Shown piece after piece: positions 63,401-64,000 of a stretch of 64,000 nt of DNA. How positions within the stretch are numbered: the stretch's first letter is position 1; each line of letters begins with the position of its first letter. The position numbers were made by a program, and so were the translations under genes. This DNA is from Steroidobacter agaridevorans. GTDB lineage: Bacteria; Pseudomonadota; Gammaproteobacteria; Steroidobacterales; Steroidobacteraceae. The notes beneath the pieces were generated by a model. The model saw only the letters and a list, made by a program, of their open reading frames with translations, searched no databases and had not been told where the DNA came from. The stretch spans positions 17,052 through 81,051 of the forward strand of contig NZ_BLJO01000004.1 of NCBI RefSeq assembly GCF_009932555.1, given 5' to 3'.

Positions 63401-63674
63401 CTTCGGCATGTTGCCCATGGCCATCGGCGTCGGCGCCGGTGGCGAGCTGCTCGCGCCGATGGGCCGTGCCGTCATCGGTGGCGTGATCACGTCCACGCTG
63501 TTGACACTGCTGATCGTGCCGGTGCTCTACACCTACATTTACGGCTTCACCGAGCGCGTCAAAGCGTACTGGCGTCGCAGCCATGCGCACGAAGCCAGCG
63601 AGCACGCCGTCGAGCCGAAGCAGCCGGCGCTCGTTGATTCCACCGATCCGAGCGGAACGCCTAGACCGACCTGA
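60465..63674 (+). CDS. RND efflux pump inner-membrane permease
   Basis: The protein has 1069 residues, the usual length for HAE1/MdtB-type pumps. N-terminal TSINQPVFATMVMLALVVLG leads into the first helix. Helix 4 carries the proton-relay pair in SLCIGLLIDDAIVVRENIVRH, and the second-half helix 10 region has GLVTKNAILLVDF. The porter domain includes AYVTVAYPGASPEAIENDV. It exports hydrophobic compounds by proton exchange in a trimer with the adaptor and an outer-membrane channel encoded elsewhere. Confidence 0.93.
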   Translation: MWITKTSINQPVFATMVMLALVVLGGYSYRLLPVEQMPEINVPQAYVTVAYPGASPEAIENDVIKPLESVINSVEGVKNIYGTAREGNAFLMIDFRMEVDSVAATQEVRDKVAQIRSSLPREVREPTISRATNDSSTEPVVSLVVYSKTRSLREVSTIADQQIVKRLQNSYGVGNVSIGGAIERQVQIFLRPEQLQSFRVGVDQVIEAVRAANQDLPAGMISRGPTEQLVRVEGKMKNPRDFERIIVANQGGAPVYLHQVADIVDGEAEEQSISRMNGLRSVSLDVYKVQAANMVEVGKGVDEAVADLTSRLPPDIVIRTLWSDAKFIEGSLDRVKETIIEGALLTILIVFLFLHSWRSTVITGLTLPISVIASFTALHAFGFTLNFMTLMALSLCIGLLIDDAIVVRENIVRHADMGKSHRAAALEGTSEIGLAVMATTFAILAVFIPVAFMSGVIGKFFLPFGITVAVAVMVSLFVSFTLDPMLSSVWPDPSQGRFRRVPWLGKVMERVESVIEYAHRVYDRLLRWALSGRRYGITRRVSLSPRSLLLLIAAFSFFGSFLLVPKVGTEFVPQQDEGIMFMRMNTPIGSSLEYTDAKIRDAEDAIREIDGVDSILTTVGTDEGRNYARVRILLKDKTLFDRPPQKQIEEQIRNRLSNMAGLSLTVQGQNQPVVISILGPENEKLTELSQELMKRLSTIPGIADLESSERGANPTVAVRIKNELASDLGLTTASIGNALRPLIAGDQISTWLGPDGQDYDVIVQLPKQRREIVSDLGDLYVSSTRTDANGNPMLVPIRQIADFVETTSPQQIKRLNLQRRITIYGNAQGRPSGDVGTDAEKIVKAMQLPPGYRFDVSGAQQEMNETSAAAAAALGLAVIFIYLVLASQFGSFLQPVAIMASLPLSLIGVLLALLFTGTTLNIFSIIGFIMLMGLVTKNAILLVDFTNQAIRNGVPLREAIFEAGQVRLRPILMTTLAMIFGMLPMAIGVGAGGELLAPMGRAVIGGVITSTLLTLLIVPVLYTYIYGFTERVKAYWRRSHAHEASEHAVEPKQPALVDSTDPSGTPRPT

Positions 63675-63743
63675 CACCGTAAAGGTTGAGCTGCGCAAAA
63701 TGGTGTGTCATTTTACGACGCACCTTTTGCCGCGGAGTCGCGC

Positions 63744-64000
63744 GTGTCCTCTGATGCCGCTCAATCGCTTGCCGAGCGTTCCGCTTCGGCGATGTACGCC
63801 AACGATCGCGCTTCGCAGGGCTTGGGCATCCGTGTCGTCGAAGTCCGGCCGGGCTATGCGAAGGCCACGATGCGGGTGCGCGAGGACATGCTGAATGGCC
63901 ACGCCGCCTGCCATGGTGGCCTGATTTTCTCCTTGGCGGACAGTGCGTTCGCGTTCTCCTGCAATTCGCATGGCGGCACCGTTGTCGCAGCTGCCGCATC
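63744..64000 (+). CDS. paaI: PaaI-like hydroxyphenylacetyl-CoA thioesterase, 3'-truncated by the window edge
   Basis: About 85 N-terminal residues are present, starting at GTG (VSSDAAQSLAERSAS). The hotdog-fold block NGHAACHGGLIFSLADSAFAFSCNSHG is the PaaI signature, including the catalytic Asp region (LADSAF) and the CHGG loop. PaaI removes CoA from dead-end hydroxyphenylacetyl-CoA products in phenylacetate degradation. The gene continues past 64000, so a paa operon may lie just outside the window. Confidence 0.88.
   Translation, partial: MSSDAAQSLAERSASAMYANDRASQGLGIRVVEVRPGYAKATMRVREDMLNGHAACHGGLIFSLADSAFAFSCNSHGGTVVAAAA

Noticed and set aside
60819..63698. 959-codon open frame opposite the RND pump
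   Set aside because: It is a shadow of a well-conserved pump gene; the translation is Arg/Gln/His-rich without domains.
1..64000. Mobile elements, defence systems, prophage, CRISPR, tRNA or rRNA genes
   Set aside because: No transposase, integrase, phage structural, restriction, toxin-antitoxin or RNA gene signatures were seen on either strand.

Overview
The window is G+C-rich, densely coded DNA from a free-living Gram-negative bacterium. It has outer-membrane porins, lipoproteins, an RND pump, an LpxO-like lipid A hydroxylase and Tat-exported enzymes. The mix of families suggests a gammaproteobacterium of the Steroidobacter/Nevskiales/Xanthomonadales type: an IorAB-like molybdenum hydroxylase, a RoxA-like diheme oxygenase, DUF885, CocE/NonD and redoxin-copper-monooxygenase proteins. 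This taxonomic call is inference from gene content. No rRNA, tRNA, phage, IS element or CRISPR array was seen.

Layout. 1-8.7 kb: DUF885 protein (cut at the left edge), GNAT, Shewanella-like phosphatase, TIGR04211 SH3 protein, a three-domain redoxin/cytochrome c/copper monooxygenase, apt, ppa, a long structured inverted repeat and a WYL regulator. 8.7-16.5 kb: DoxX, MFS, an ABC exporter with two FtsX-type permeases, then a hydrolase-LuxR fusion regulator followed by an operator-like palindrome and an AurF-like diiron protein, then DUF1993. 16.6-24 kb: histidine phosphatase/zinc-ribbon/bactofilin operon, iorAB, and Tat-phosphatase/cstA/ybdD. 24-34.7 kb: a double-VOC protein with a histone H1-like tail, FAH-family hydrolase, PanE-like reductase, an aminotransferase-rsmC-rsuA operon, AraC regulator, DUF2058 and LpxO-like protein. 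34.8-48.2 kb: transaldolase, RoxA-like diheme cytochrome, 7TMR-DISM/GGDEF protein, and a CrbS/CrbR-type (MxtR/ErdR-type) two-component pair next to a DcaP-like porin and an MHS transporter. 48.2-64 kb: a lipoprotein/beta-barrel pair, GNAT, a Tat-exported PLP aminotransferase, CocE/NonD hydrolase, GST, DUF1428, a 51-residue membrane peptide, PBP7-type endopeptidase, MATE, an RND adaptor/pump pair and the start of paaI.

How the genes fit together. Most of the region is chromosomal housekeeping mixed with catabolic and envelope genes. The most system-like units are: (i) the hydrolase-LuxR regulator, the CGGGACA palindrome and the AurF-like diiron enzyme; (ii) the symporter-type sensor kinase and response regulator beside a porin and a transporter, which looks like a carboxylate sensing and uptake locus; (iii) the translationally coupled surface lipoprotein and outer-membrane barrel; and (iv) the single-protein redoxin-heme-copper enzyme, in which all the copper ligands of the peptidylglycine monooxygenase fold can be recognised. 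Many gene pairs are convergent with 0-60 bp spacing or overlap, and many operon partners overlap by 4 bp.
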